Source: Heliomarina sp018223035
Lineage (GTDB): Bacteria; Pseudomonadota; Alphaproteobacteria; Rhodobacterales; Rhodobacteraceae
Assembly: GCA_018223035.1 (NCBI GenBank)
Contig: JAAEZD010000001.1
Coordinates: forward strand, 62,001-126,000
Direction of reading: 5' to 3'
DNA: 64,000 bases
Shown here: piece by piece, positions 1 to 8,796 of the stretch
Position numbering within the stretch: the first letter of the stretch is position 1
Layout of the letters: every line of letters starts with the position of its first letter
The notes under the pieces: model-generated
Told to the model about the DNA's origin: nothing
Databases searched by the model: none
The model's input: only the letters and a program-made list of their open reading frames with translations
Position numbers and translations under genes: made by a program

Positions 1-1
1 G

Positions 2-928
2 CCCGTCAACGTGCTGCCGATGGCCGCGCTGACCAAGGCCCGCGAAGGGCGGGAGATGACCGAGATTTCCTTCCTTTTGGATGCCGGGGCGGTCGCCTTT
101 ACCGATTGCGACAACGTGATCCGCGATACCAAGGTGTTCAGCCGTGCGCTGACCTATGCCCGGTCCTGCGGCGCGCTGGTCATCGCCCACCCGCAGGAAC
201 CGGGACTAAGCAAAGGCGCCGCCGCGACCTCGGGCAAGTTCGCCAGCCTTCGCGGTCTGCCTGCCGTGTCCCCTATGGCGGAACGCATGGGGCTGGACCG
301 CGACATCGCCCTGATTGAGATGACCGGCGCCCGCTACCACGCGGATCAGATCACCACCGCCCGCGCCCTTCCCGCTCTGGAACGCGCCAAGAAGAATGGG
401 CTCGACATCACCGCCGGTGTGTCGATCCACCATCTGACACTGAACGAGCTGGACGTCGCCGATTACCGGACCTTCTTCAAGATCAAGCCGCCGCTGCGCG
501 CCGAGGACGACCGGCTGGCCGTGATCGAGGCCGTGGCTTCGGGCCTGATCGACATCATCTCGTCCATGCACACCCCGCAGGATGAAGAATCCAAACGTCG
601 CCCCTTTGAAGAGGCGGCCAGCGGCGCGGTTGCGCTGGAAACGCTGTTGCCCGCTGCACTGAGGCTGTACCACTCGGGCCAGCTGAGCCTGCCGCAACTG
701 TTCCGCGCCATGTCGCTGAACCCGGCGCATCGGCTGGGGCTGGACTCGGGTCGCTTGTCTCAGGGCGCTCCGGCCGATCTGGTGCTGTTCGACGCGAACG
801 TACCCTTTGTGCTGGACCGCTACACGCTGCATTCGAAATCGCAGAACACACCCTTTGACGGGGCGCGGCTTCAGGGCCGGGTGCTGGCCACCTATGTGGC
901 GGGCCGGCCCGTTTACCGGAGAGACTGA
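2..928 (+). CDS. Dihydroorotase-like protein (PyrC/PyrX family), 5'-truncated by window edge
   Basis: Amidohydrolase-fold protein of the class I dihydroorotase family, which works in de novo pyrimidine synthesis. The reading frame is open from the first bases, so the N-terminus, including the expected metal-binding HxH motif, lies outside the window; about 308 residues are visible of a usual ~430. The family segments are recognisable: a GAR-H segment near nt 326, the HHL motif near nt 427, and the EESKRRPFEEAASGAVALET region near nt 583. However, the usual TDHAPH motif reads SSMHTP (nt 560-577), the usual HCED reads HPQE (nt 188-199), and the His of the HVST strand is Gln (nt 347-349). These are metal-ligand positions in active enzymes, so this may be a non-catalytic PyrX-type partner of aspartate carbamoyltransferase. 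The stop overlaps the plsY start (TGATG), so the two are translationally coupled. The family call is firm; catalytic activity is doubtful. Confidence 0.85.
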   Translation, partial: PVNVLPMAALTKAREGREMTEISFLLDAGAVAFTDCDNVIRDTKVFSRALTYARSCGALVIAHPQEPGLSKGAAATSGKFASLRGLPAVSPMAERMGLDRDIALIEMTGARYHADQITTARALPALERAKKNGLDITAGVSIHHLTLNELDVADYRTFFKIKPPLRAEDDRLAVIEAVASGLIDIISSMHTPQDEESKRRPFEEAASGAVALETLLPAALRLYHSGQLSLPQLFRAMSLNPAHRLGLDSGRLSQGAPADLVLFDANVPFVLDRYTLHSKSQNTPFDGARLQGRVLATYVAGRPVYRRD

Positions 929-1533
929 TGCCCGTTCTGGATACCGCGCCGCTTCTCCTGCTGCTTTGCGCCGTGATGGGCTATCTGCTTGGGTCGATCG
1001 CCTCGGGAATGATCCTCGCCCGCGTCATGAACCTTGGCGATCTGCGCAGTATCGGTTCAGGCAATATCGGTGCCACGAATGTTCTGCGCACCGGCAACAA
1101 GCTCGCGGCGGCGCTGACACTGCTGTTTGACGGCGCCAAAGGCTCTGTTGCCGTTCTGATCGCGCGTCAGATCGGTGGAGAGGACGCGGCACAGATCGCC
1201 GGCCTCGCCGCCTTCATCGGTCATTGCTACCCGGTCTGGCTTGGGTTCAAGGGCGGCAAGGGCGTTGCCACTTTCCTTGGCCTGTGGCTGGCGCTCGCAT
1301 GGCCCGTCGGGCTCGCCTGTTGCGCCATCTGGCTGCTGACCGCGCTGATTACGCGCATCTCGTCGCTGTCCGCGCTGGTTGCTGCCGCAAGCGCTCTCGT
1401 CTGGGCGATAGTCTTCGACCGCTCTGAAACGCTATTGCTGGGCGCGCTTGTGGTGGCGCTGGTCTTCTGGCGCCATCGCAGCAATATCGCCCGGCTCATG
1501 AACGGCACCGAACCCCGGATTGGTAGCAAATAA
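928..1533 (+). CDS. plsY: Glycerol-3-phosphate acyltransferase PlsY
   Basis: Integral membrane acyltransferase that moves the acyl group from acyl-phosphate to sn-glycerol-3-phosphate, making lysophosphatidic acid, the first step of phospholipid synthesis. The 201-residue length is typical. Family motifs are clear: GSGNIGATN at residues 43-51 and the glycine-rich GFKGGKGVAT loop near residues 107-116, set among about five hydrophobic membrane segments. The ATG overlaps the stop of the upstream dihydroorotase-like gene by one base, so translation is probably coupled. The pairing of a pyrimidine gene with plsY is, from memory, common in Rhodobacteraceae. Confidence 0.95.
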   Translation: MPVLDTAPLLLLLCAVMGYLLGSIASGMILARVMNLGDLRSIGSGNIGATNVLRTGNKLAAALTLLFDGAKGSVAVLIARQIGGEDAAQIAGLAAFIGHCYPVWLGFKGGKGVATFLGLWLALAWPVGLACCAIWLLTALITRISSLSALVAAASALVWAIVFDRSETLLLGALVVALVFWRHRSNIARLMNGTEPRIGSK

Positions 1534-1594
1534 TGTGCGACGTAAGAGCCGGGCACATGCGTTCAACCTTTCGTAACGAGTGAAAGGTTCCCCC

Positions 1595-1861
1595 TTGCCC
1601 GACGTCATCGCCGCCTTCCATGCGCTACCGTCAGGCACACATACCGGGAAGTATCAGGGCGCGCGCTACGTCTTTTCAAAGACGAGCTTTGCCAACGGGA
1701 AAAGCTGGAAACTGGTGGCCGAGCAACTGGACGGGTCCGATTACATCAGCCTCAACCTGTACGCATTGCAGGACCGGACCATGATCCGACCCTGCGAAAT
1801 GTCGCTATCCAAGGTCTGCGATTTCATTCTGGGTCTGCGCCCGGAACCCGAAGATCAATAG
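1595..1861 (+). CDS. Small conserved-type hypothetical protein
   Basis: 88-residue soluble protein of unknown function. I chose the TTG at 1595 because AAAGG lies 7 bases upstream; an in-frame GTG at 1580 would add five residues but has no ribosome binding site. The sequence is compact and non-repetitive, with no signal peptide or membrane segment, and reads like a small folded domain (SGTHTGKYQG, DYISLNLYAL, CEMSLSKVCDF). Its end overlaps the end of convergent gshA by 7 bases. Codon use looks like the neighbours. I do not recognise a characterised family. Confidence 0.6.
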   Translation: MPDVIAAFHALPSGTHTGKYQGARYVFSKTSFANGKSWKLVAEQLDGSDYISLNLYALQDRTMIRPCEMSLSKVCDFILGLRPEPEDQ

Positions 1862-3225
1862 CTGTATTCGCCGTAGATCCGGCTGAGATCACCGTTCCAG
1901 TCGCCGTTGTAATGCTCAAGCAGTTCATCGGCGGGCACCTTGCCGCTTTCGACGCTTTCCTTCAGGGCGTTCAGGAAATGAGTCTCATCCGGCACCATGC
2001 CGCCCGCACCCTTGCGACCCCTTGCCTTCAGGCCGCTTTCGGAAATCGCCACAACTTCGCGGGCCAGTTCGTGCATGTCGATCCCGTCGACCTTGGCCTG
2101 AAGCCCCTGATCGGCTGCCGCCACGCGGAGCGCCTCACGGGTCGGGGCATCCCAGCCCTTGACCAGATCCCAGGCCGCGTCGAGCGCCGACTGATCATAG
2201 GTCAGCCCAACCCAAAAGGCCGGGAGCGCACAAAGCCGCCGCCACGGGCCACCGTCGGCACCGCGCATCTCGATGAATTTCTTGATCCGCGCCTCGGGGA
2301 ACAGGGTCGTCAGGTGATCGGCCCAATCCGAAAGCGTCGGCGTCTCACCCGGCAGCGCGGGCAGTTCGCCATTCAGGAAGTCTCGGAACGACTGGCCCAG
2401 CGCATTGATGTACTGCCCGTTGCGATAGACGAAATACATCGGCACATCGAGCGCATATTCCACCCAGGATTCGAACCCGAACCCTTCGTCGAAAACAAAC
2501 GGCACCATGCCGGTGCGATCCGCATCCAGATCGCGCCAGACCCGCGAGCGCCATGATTTCAGCCCGTTCGGCTTGCCCTCGAAAAACGGCGAATTCGCAA
2601 AGAGCGCCGTTGCAACCGGTTGCAATGCAATCGCGACGCGCAGTTTCTGCACCATGTCCGCCTCGGAGGAGAAATCAAGGTTGACCTGAACCGTGCAGGT
2701 GCGACGCATCATGGTCCGGCCCATCGTGCCGACCTTTTGCATATAGCCGTCCATCAGCTTGTAGCGGCCCTTGGGCATCAGCGGCATATCTTCGTGTTTC
2801 CACTCAGGCGCCGCGCCCAGACCGATGAAACCGACACCGACCTTGTCCGCGACATCCTTGACTTCGCGCAGGTGGTCGTTCACCTCGTCGCAGGTTTCAT
2901 GGATGGTCTCGACCGGGGCGCCGGAAAGCTCAAGCTGTCCACCGGGCTCAAGCGAGACATTGGCGCCGTTCTTTTCAAGCCCGATCAGCTTGCCCTGTTC
3001 CGTGACCGGCGCCCAGCCGTGCACATCGCGCAGACCTTCCAGAACTGCGCGGACAGAGCGTTCGCCTTCATAGGGAATCGGCTTGTGCGTATCTTTGCAA
3101 TACCCGAACTTTTCATGCTCGGTTCCGATCCGCCAATCGGCCTTGGGTTTGCAGCCATCGGCCAGGTATTGGGCCAGTTGTTCGTGCCGCTCGATCGGGC
3201 CACCGCCGGATTGGGGAATGGACAT
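1855..3225 (-). CDS. gshA: Glutamate-cysteine ligase, plant/alphaproteobacterial type (GCS2)
   Basis: Catalyses ATP-dependent joining of L-glutamate and L-cysteine to gamma-glutamylcysteine, the first step of glutathione synthesis in the cytoplasm. At 456 residues it matches the plant-like class of Alphaproteobacteria rather than the longer gammaproteobacterial enzyme. The N-terminal GTEHEKFGY segment and central RRTCTVQVNLDF and ANSPFFEG segments are characteristic of the GCS2 fold. It lies 63 bp downstream of a membrane-protein gene and rsmE on the same strand, so it may be read from the rsmE promoter or its own in that gap. The start ATG at 3225 has only a weak ribosome binding site, but the N-terminus agrees with the family. 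Confidence 0.93.
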   Translation of the reverse strand: MSIPQSGGGPIERHEQLAQYLADGCKPKADWRIGTEHEKFGYCKDTHKPIPYEGERSVRAVLEGLRDVHGWAPVTEQGKLIGLEKNGANVSLEPGGQLELSGAPVETIHETCDEVNDHLREVKDVADKVGVGFIGLGAAPEWKHEDMPLMPKGRYKLMDGYMQKVGTMGRTMMRRTCTVQVNLDFSSEADMVQKLRVAIALQPVATALFANSPFFEGKPNGLKSWRSRVWRDLDADRTGMVPFVFDEGFGFESWVEYALDVPMYFVYRNGQYINALGQSFRDFLNGELPALPGETPTLSDWADHLTTLFPEARIKKFIEMRGADGGPWRRLCALPAFWVGLTYDQSALDAAWDLVKGWDAPTREALRVAAADQGLQAKVDGIDMHELAREVVAISESGLKARGRKGAGGMVPDETHFLNALKESVESGKVPADELLEHYNGDWNGDLSRIYGEYSY

Positions 3226-3288
3226 GAGAGATAGGTTCCGTTCTCGTTGTACCGTAGCGGCCAGAAGTGGGACGAATTCGCCGGGGTG

Positions 3289-3816
3289 TCAATGCAGCCT
3301 TTGGTTCACCGGCCGAAGCGGCACCCGTTCCCAGATCACGACAGGGTGAAGGGTTTTGCCCCGAAGATGGCTTAGCATGCGTTCCGTCCGGATACCGGGA
3401 AGCGCTGAAAACGCATCAAAAAGCGCCTCTGACCCGGCGGCGTTTACCGGGATGTTCAGGGCGGGCTGTTCCTTTTGGCTAAGCACCCAATGCGGCGGGC
3501 GGGCCGTCGGATCAAGCGTCAGGCGTTCGATATCGCCAAGCGCCACGGCACCGCCGGTCAGCGGTCCGAAATAGGCGATCTGGCCTTCGTCTACCGTCAC
3601 CACACCCGGGCCATCTTCGGTCTTGCGGAACCGGGCCTGTTGCGCACCGATCACGACCAGGGCGATACCGATGGCGATGGCGACCCAGCCGACTAGGCCC
3701 AGCAGCCCGCGCGGGCCAAGCACCCATGACAGACCCACCAGGGCGACGGCGATGCCGGTCAGCACCTCGCGCCAGCGCCAGATCGCGTCGCGCGCCTCGG
3801 GCCGGATAAAACTCAT
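3289..3816 (-). CDS. Hypothetical membrane protein with two N-terminal transmembrane helices
   Basis: 175-residue protein. Two hydrophobic segments (about residues 18-40 and 40-60, rich in Val/Leu/Gly) form a likely hairpin, followed by a soluble domain of about 115 residues with short beta-like stretches (GVVTVDEGQIAYFGP). The ATG at 3816 is preferred over an upstream TTG because it overlaps the rsmE stop as ATGA and has GGAG just upstream. Translational coupling to rsmE puts it in the rsmE operon. The soluble part resembles small PH-like domains in style, but I cannot name a family and assign no function. Confidence 0.72.
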   Translation of the reverse strand: MSFIRPEARDAIWRWREVLTGIAVALVGLSWVLGPRGLLGLVGWVAIAIGIALVVIGAQQARFRKTEDGPGVVTVDEGQIAYFGPLTGGAVALGDIERLTLDPTARPPHWVLSQKEQPALNIPVNAAGSEALFDAFSALPGIRTERMLSHLRGKTLHPVVIWERVPLRPVNQRLH

Positions 3817-4532
3817 CTCCAATCCCCCCTGTGATACTGCCAGAGCGTGATCGCCGCTGCCGCAGCCGTATCCGCCCGCAATATCCGCGGGCCAAGGCTT
3901 AGCGTGCGGGCAAATGGCTTTGATGACAAGCGCGCCCGTTCCGCTTCGGAAAACCCGCCTTCGGGTCCGATCAGGATCGCGGCGGGCCCGGTTTCATCGG
4001 CAAAACCGCTGGGTGTACCGGCTTGCGCCTCGTCACAGAAATAGAGCGTCCGTTCGCCCGGCCAATCGGCCAGCAGCCGGTCGAGCTTGTGAAGATCGGT
4101 CACGTCGGGCACCACTGTCGCACCGCATTGCTCGGCTGCCTCGACCGCATGGGCCTGCAACCTGTCCTGCCGGATTCGCTCGGAGTTGGTGAATTCCGTC
4201 TGAACCGGGACGATCCGCGCCGCGCCCAGCTCCACCGCCTTTTCCACGATGAAATCGGTGCGCGCCTTTTTGATCGGCGCGAAGAGCAGCCAGAGATCGG
4301 GCGGTTCCTGCAGCGGCGCGGTCTGCTCGAGAATATTCAGCAATCCGCCGCGCTTGCCAGCCTCGACCACCTCGGCCAGCCATTCGCCTTCATGCCCGTT
4401 GAACAGCAGGATCTGCGCCCCCTGCCCCAGCCGCATGACCCCGAACAGGTAATGCGCCTGATCGCGTTCCAAAGGAACCGTTTGCCCCTGCCCCAGAGGG
4501 TGATCTACATACAGTCTGATTTTCGCACTCAT
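3813..4532 (-). CDS. rsmE: 16S rRNA (uracil-1498-N3)-methyltransferase RsmE
   Basis: SPOUT-class methyltransferase that methylates U1498 of 16S rRNA using S-adenosylmethionine. The 239-residue length is right for the family. An N-terminal PUA-like region (QAHYLFGVMRLGQG) is followed by the SPOUT domain ending in the knotted SAM-binding stretch ILIGPEGGFSEAE and SLGPRILRADTA. A longer in-frame reading exists upstream, but the ATG at 4532 gives the correct N-terminus (SAKIRLYVDH). It is divergent from ubiA with 11 bases between start codons, so the promoters must lie inside the neighbouring coding regions. The following membrane-protein gene overlaps it by four bases. Confidence 0.94.
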   Translation of the reverse strand: MSAKIRLYVDHPLGQGQTVPLERDQAHYLFGVMRLGQGAQILLFNGHEGEWLAEVVEAGKRGGLLNILEQTAPLQEPPDLWLLFAPIKKARTDFIVEKAVELGAARIVPVQTEFTNSERIRQDRLQAHAVEAAEQCGATVVPDVTDLHKLDRLLADWPGERTLYFCDEAQAGTPSGFADETGPAAILIGPEGGFSEAERARLSSKPFARTLSLGPRILRADTAAAAAITLWQYHRGDWR

Positions 4533-4543
4533 GGAATGGATAT

Positions 4544-5506
4544 ATGCAAGGCAACGCCCCGACACCAGATGGACAGGTTGCGGATGCAGCACGCGGCAAC
4601 TGGGTCGATCTTTATGCGCCCGAGGCCACCCGCCCCTATCTGCGGCTCTCGCGCGCCGACCGGCCCATCGGCACATGGCTCTTGCTGCTGCCGTGCTGGT
4701 GGGGACTGGCGTTGGCCATGCTGGCCGGGCAGGATGCGCGCTGGGAAGATCTCTGGATCTTTGTCGGCTGCGGTATCGGTGCCTGGCTGATGCGCGGCGC
4801 GGGATGTACGTGGAACGACATCACGGACCGAGACATCGACGACAAGGTGGCGCGTACCCGGTCGCGCCCGATCCCGGCGGGCGCGGTGACCGTGAAACAG
4901 GCACTGGCCTATCTGGTCGCCCAGTCGCTGATTGCCTTTTGCATCCTGCTGACCTTCAACACCGCCGCGATTGCGCTTGGGATTCTCAGCCTGTTGCCTG
5001 TTGCGATCTATCCCTTTGCCAAGCGATTTACTTGGTGGCCGCAGGTCTTTCTGGGTCTGGCCTTTAACTGGGGTGCCCTGCTGGCCTGGACCGCCCATAG
5101 CGGATCGCTCGGCTGGCCTGCGATCACGCTCTACCTCGCCGGGATCGCCTGGACGCTTTTCTATGACACGATCTATGCCCATCAGGATACCGAAGACGAC
5201 GCGCTGATCGGTGTGAAATCCACCGCGCGCCTGTTCGGGGCCGACTCGCCGCGCTACCTGAAATATTTTCTCGTGATCTGTGTCACCCTGATGGGGCTGG
5301 CGATCATACAGGCGCTTCTGGGTCAGGTTTCGGTGCTTGCACTGGTCCTCGCGCTTGCAGGACCCTGGGCCATGGGATGGCATATGGCGTGGCAATTGCG
5401 CGGCTTCGACCCCGAGGACAATGCAAAGATGCTTCGACTGTTTCACGCAAATCGCGATACCGGCCTTATTCCGCTTATCTTCTTCGCATTTGCCCTGTGC
5501 GTTTGA
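4544..5506 (+). CDS. ubiA: 4-hydroxybenzoate polyprenyltransferase UbiA
   Basis: Membrane prenyltransferase that attaches the polyprenyl tail to 4-hydroxybenzoate in ubiquinone synthesis. The two aspartate-rich Mg-prenyl-diphosphate motifs are intact: NDITDRDID at residues 91-99 and DTIYAHQDTEDD at 208-219, within eight or nine hydrophobic helices. The 320 residues include a short polar N-terminal extension of about 30 residues before the core (YLRLSRADRPIGTWLLL). It starts 11 bases from the divergent rsmE start. Confidence 0.95.
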   Translation: MQGNAPTPDGQVADAARGNWVDLYAPEATRPYLRLSRADRPIGTWLLLLPCWWGLALAMLAGQDARWEDLWIFVGCGIGAWLMRGAGCTWNDITDRDIDDKVARTRSRPIPAGAVTVKQALAYLVAQSLIAFCILLTFNTAAIALGILSLLPVAIYPFAKRFTWWPQVFLGLAFNWGALLAWTAHSGSLGWPAITLYLAGIAWTLFYDTIYAHQDTEDDALIGVKSTARLFGADSPRYLKYFLVICVTLMGLAIIQALLGQVSVLALVLALAGPWAMGWHMAWQLRGFDPEDNAKMLRLFHANRDTGLIPLIFFAFALCV

Positions 5507-5573
5507 TTGATCCCCTAGTCCTGTGCCGTTATGAATTCGCCAGTTTCACAAGAAGGAAGGCAAACCGAGTTCA

Positions 5574-7562
5574 ATGCGTTTATCGGTTCTCTTCATCAGC
5601 GGTCTGACCTTTGTAGCAGCTGCTGGAATTAGCCTCGCCGCTTCGGGTTTCATTGCAACGGCCGTCGAAGAATCCTCGGAAATCGCGGTACGCGGGGCGC
5701 TCGATTCGCACGGGCATGACTGGACCGAGGTCGAAGCCGATGGTCTGCGTGTCATCCTGACCGGAACGGCCCCGGACGAAGCCACCCGGTTCAACGCCGT
5801 CACCACGGTGGCAGAGGTTGTGGATACCACCCGGATCGTCGACCAGATGGATGTCGAGGCCAGCAAGGCGCTTGCGCCACCGCGTTTCTCTGTCGAAATC
5901 CTACGAAACGCGAGCGGGATTTCGATGATCGGCCTGATCCCTGCCGCCACCGATCGCGATGCGCTCGTGGAACGGCTTGAGGATATCGCCAAACCCGCAC
6001 CGGTCAGCGACCTGATGGAAGTTGCCGACTACCCCGTACCGGACGGCTGGGAAGACGCGATGGCCTATACGCTGTCCGCCTTGTCGCAACTGCCGCGTTC
6101 AAAGGTGTCCATCGGTGTCGGACAGGTCACGATCAACGCCGTGGTCGACAGCCCCGAGGCGCGCAAGAAACTCGAAGATACCCTGAACCGCGCAGCACAT
6201 CCCGGTCTCAATGTCCGGCTGGAAATCTCGGCCCCGCGCCCGGTCATCACACCCTTTACGCTTAGGTATATTATAGATGACGAAGGCGGCCGGTTCGATG
6301 CCTGCTCTGCCGATACCGAAGAGGCGCGCGAAAGGATTCTCGTAGCTGCCGAGGCCGCCGGGAACACGACAGGCGCGCGCTGCGTCATCGGTCTGGGTGT
6401 GCCTTCGCCGAACTGGGCCGAAGCTGTGGTTCAGGCCCTGAACGCCGTGGGCGAACTTGGTGCGGGCTCGGTCACTTTTGCCGATGCGGACGTGACACTC
6501 GTGGCGCAGCAAGGCACCGATCCCGCCCTTTTCGACAAGGTCGTGGGCGAGTTGGAGGCCGATCTGCCGTCGGTCTTCGTGCTGCATGCGGTGCTGCCGG
6601 AACCGGAGTCGAAAGACGAAAACATCACGCCGGAATTCACTGCCACGCTCAGCCCCGAAGGCCTTGTCCAGCTGCGCGGGCGTCTCAACGACGAAAACCT
6701 GCAGCGCATGGCCGACAGCTATGCCAAGGCGCGGTTCGGCTCTGCCAGCGTCTATTCCGCTGCCCGGACTGCCGAGGGGCTGCCCGGCGACTGGCCCGTG
6801 CGGGTGCTTTCGGGCATCGAGGCGCTGTCGCGTCTTGTTCAGGGTGTCGTGGTCGTGACCCCGGAAAGCCTCAAGCTGCGCGGTATCGCCAATGACGAGG
6901 ACGCCAGCGCCGAGATTTCCGGCCTGCTGGCTGACCGTCTGGGCGAAAATGAGACCTACGATCTCGAAGTCGCCTATCAACCGCCGCCGCCCCCGGCGGA
7001 CGAGCCGAAAACACCCGAGATGTGCGAAGCGGATATTGCCGAGGTTCAGCGGTCGACCGGCAAGATCACCTTCGAACCGGGCTCTGCCACCATTGCGGCA
7101 GAATCGCTGGATACGATGAACGCGATTGCCGACATCCTTGCGGAATGCGGCGACCTGCGGATCGAAATTCAGGGCCACACGGACAGCCAAGGCCGGGAAT
7201 CGATGAACCAGCTTCTCAGCCAGGACCGCGCGCAATCGGTGCTGAATGAATTGCGCGCCCGCCGGATCCTGACGTCAAGCTACACTGCAAAAGGCTATGG
7301 CGAAGCAAACCCCATCGCGGATAATAGTACCGAGGCCGGGCGCGAGAATAACCGGCGGATCGAATTCCGCCTGATCCTGCCTGAACCGACGCAAGAGACA
7401 CCGTCAACGCTCGACGCCGTCGCGCGCGAGGCCGCCGCGGAGGATGGTGCGACGGAAGAAGACAGTTCGGTCGATGACGCTGCGGACACGGCGGAATCCA
7501 CGCCCGACGCCGAGACGGAGGAAAAGGCGGAATCGCCCGAAGAAGGATCAGAAAGTGAATAG
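5574..7562 (+). CDS. OmpA-family envelope protein with N-terminal BON-like region and acidic tail
   Basis: 662-residue exported protein. A hydrophobic N-terminal segment (residues 1-25) acts as a signal peptide or anchor. A long region of repeated small alpha/beta units follows, resembling BON/secretin-like folds (for example VEADGLRVILTGTAP near residue 52). The OmpA C-terminal peptidoglycan-binding domain spans about residues 490-605, with the typical IEIQGHTDSQGRES and RARRILTSSYTAKGYGE segments and NNRRIEF. The last ~50 residues are almost all Glu, Asp, Ala, Ser and Thr. It probably links the outer envelope to peptidoglycan. Its stop lies inside the next gene, so it is co-translated with a small coiled-coil membrane protein. 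The domain call is firm; the cellular role is inferred. Confidence 0.85.
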   Translation: MRLSVLFISGLTFVAAAGISLAASGFIATAVEESSEIAVRGALDSHGHDWTEVEADGLRVILTGTAPDEATRFNAVTTVAEVVDTTRIVDQMDVEASKALAPPRFSVEILRNASGISMIGLIPAATDRDALVERLEDIAKPAPVSDLMEVADYPVPDGWEDAMAYTLSALSQLPRSKVSIGVGQVTINAVVDSPEARKKLEDTLNRAAHPGLNVRLEISAPRPVITPFTLRYIIDDEGGRFDACSADTEEARERILVAAEAAGNTTGARCVIGLGVPSPNWAEAVVQALNAVGELGAGSVTFADADVTLVAQQGTDPALFDKVVGELEADLPSVFVLHAVLPEPESKDENITPEFTATLSPEGLVQLRGRLNDENLQRMADSYAKARFGSASVYSAARTAEGLPGDWPVRVLSGIEALSRLVQGVVVVTPESLKLRGIANDEDASAEISGLLADRLGENETYDLEVAYQPPPPPADEPKTPEMCEADIAEVQRSTGKITFEPGSATIAAESLDTMNAIADILAECGDLRIEIQGHTDSQGRESMNQLLSQDRAQSVLNELRARRILTSSYTAKGYGEANPIADNSTEAGRENNRRIEFRLILPEPTQETPSTLDAVAREAAAEDGATEEDSSVDDAADTAESTPDAETEEKAESPEEGSESE

Positions 7563-7893
7563 AATAGAATTCATCATCCCGACGGCCATCGTCCTGTTCG
7601 TCGCCTTCGCGACGGGCTGGTTCGCGAACTGGCTGGTACACCGGTTTACCCGTGTCAGCCCGCAGGATGTGAATGAACTGGATCGCATGAGCCAGGAGTT
7701 GCACGAGGCAGAAGAGACCCGGGATCAGGCGATTGCATACCTGCAGCAGCGCGAATCCGAACTGTCGAACCAGCTGAGCCAGACCGAGGCCGAGCTGCGC
7801 GCCGCGATGGACGGGCTGCGCGAGGCCCGGCACGAGGCCGAAGAGATGCGCCGTTACGTCGAGCATATTCAGGCGCAGCAGACCAAGGTCTGA
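7555..7893 (+). CDS. Small single-pass membrane protein with long coiled coil
   Basis: 112 residues, starting at the GTG at 7555, which overlaps the end of the OmpA-family gene by 8 bases and has AAGGA upstream. One transmembrane helix (about residues 6-26, IIPTAIVLFVAFATGWFANW) is followed by a charged heptad-like helix, rich in Glu, Gln and Arg, from about residue 40 to the end. No enzymatic motif is visible. Overlap with the OmpA-family gene suggests the two products work together at the envelope, perhaps as an anchor or spacer. The longer open frame upstream of 7555 is out of phase inside the OmpA gene and is not credible. Confidence 0.7.
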   Translation: MNRIEFIIPTAIVLFVAFATGWFANWLVHRFTRVSPQDVNELDRMSQELHEAEETRDQAIAYLQQRESELSNQLSQTEAELRAAMDGLREARHEAEEMRRYVEHIQAQQTKV

Positions 7894-7902
7894 GCCTGCA
7901 CG

Positions 7903-8796
7903 CTATCCGGTAGCGAGCGACGCCTGCTCAAGCGGATGCCGCGTTGTCCAGACAATGTAGACCGCCAGCGTCAGCACCACCAGCGGCCCCCCGATCCACA
8001 TGGCCGGCCCCGGTGCTTCTCCGATGCCGTAATAGACCCAGACCGGGCCGAGCATCGTTTCGAGAAGAATAATCAGGCTGACGTTCGCGGCCTGAGTCAG
8101 CCGGGACGCTGCCGACATCGCAAAGAAGGAAAACGGCAGGACAAGCAGACCGCAGACAAGGATCGGCCAGAGATGCCCATCTGCCATGCCCTCGGACCCC
8201 GCACTCATGATACCCCAGAATCCGGCCAGTGCGGCGCCACTGCCTACGCTCAGCAGGATCGGGAGATCAGGACGCAAGCGGAACACCACGAAACTCAGCG
8301 CGAGCATGGCCGCCACAAGCAGTCCGCAGCCCGCGCCAAGGATGATTTCGGTTCTGCCGCTGATGTCGAACCCGTCCCCCACCGCAGCGATGACGATCCC
8401 GACCAACACAAGCGCCGTCGCCACCCAGGTCGCCCGGCGGGTATTTTCGCCAATAATGACGCGGCTGAAAAAGGCGGCCCAGATCGGCACGGTGGCCACC
8501 GCGATCAACACGACCGAGACCGGCGCAAGCGCCACGCCGGTCGAAAAGCCCCATGCATTCAGCGACTGCGCGAGTATAGCGGTGATCCCCGGCAGGCTGA
8601 ACAAAAGCCGCGTGTCGGCGCGACGGTCGCGGCTGGTGATGGCCCATATCAACAGGAAGACAGCCGCCATCAGCGATCCGCGCCAGCCTACCATCGCCGG
8701 TCCGGAAAACTCGGACCATCGCATGAACAACGTATCGGGCGTCAGGACGAGCACGCCGACAAGTGCGACCAGCTTGCCTTTGAAAGAGGGATTCAT
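7903..8796 (-). CDS. EamA/DMT-family transporter
   Basis: 297-residue, ten-helix drug/metabolite transporter with two EamA repeats. Typical features are the N-terminal GVLVLTPDTLFMRWSEF helix, GWRGSLMAAVF, and the second-repeat glycine-rich segment near LLETMLGPVWVY. The substrate cannot be read from sequence; members export amino acids, metabolites or drugs. Its ATG overlaps the moaE stop (ATGA), so it is the last gene of the pgsA-moaD-moaE run. That placement does not by itself indicate a molybdopterin link. Confidence 0.85.
   Translation of the reverse strand: MNPSFKGKLVALVGVLVLTPDTLFMRWSEFSGPAMVGWRGSLMAAVFLLIWAITSRDRRADTRLLFSLPGITAILAQSLNAWGFSTGVALAPVSVVLIAVATVPIWAAFFSRVIIGENTRRATWVATALVLVGIVIAAVGDGFDISGRTEIILGAGCGLLVAAMLALSFVVFRLRPDLPILLSVGSGAALAGFWGIMSAGSEGMADGHLWPILVCGLLVLPFSFFAMSAASRLTQAANVSLIILLETMLGPVWVYYGIGEAPGPAMWIGGPLVVLTLAVYIVWTTRHPLEQASLATG

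Noticed and set aside
206..832. Long open frames antisense to the dihydroorotase-like and other genes
   Set aside because: Their Arg/Pro/Gly/His-rich translations are typical of the opposite strand of GC-rich coding DNA, with no family features.
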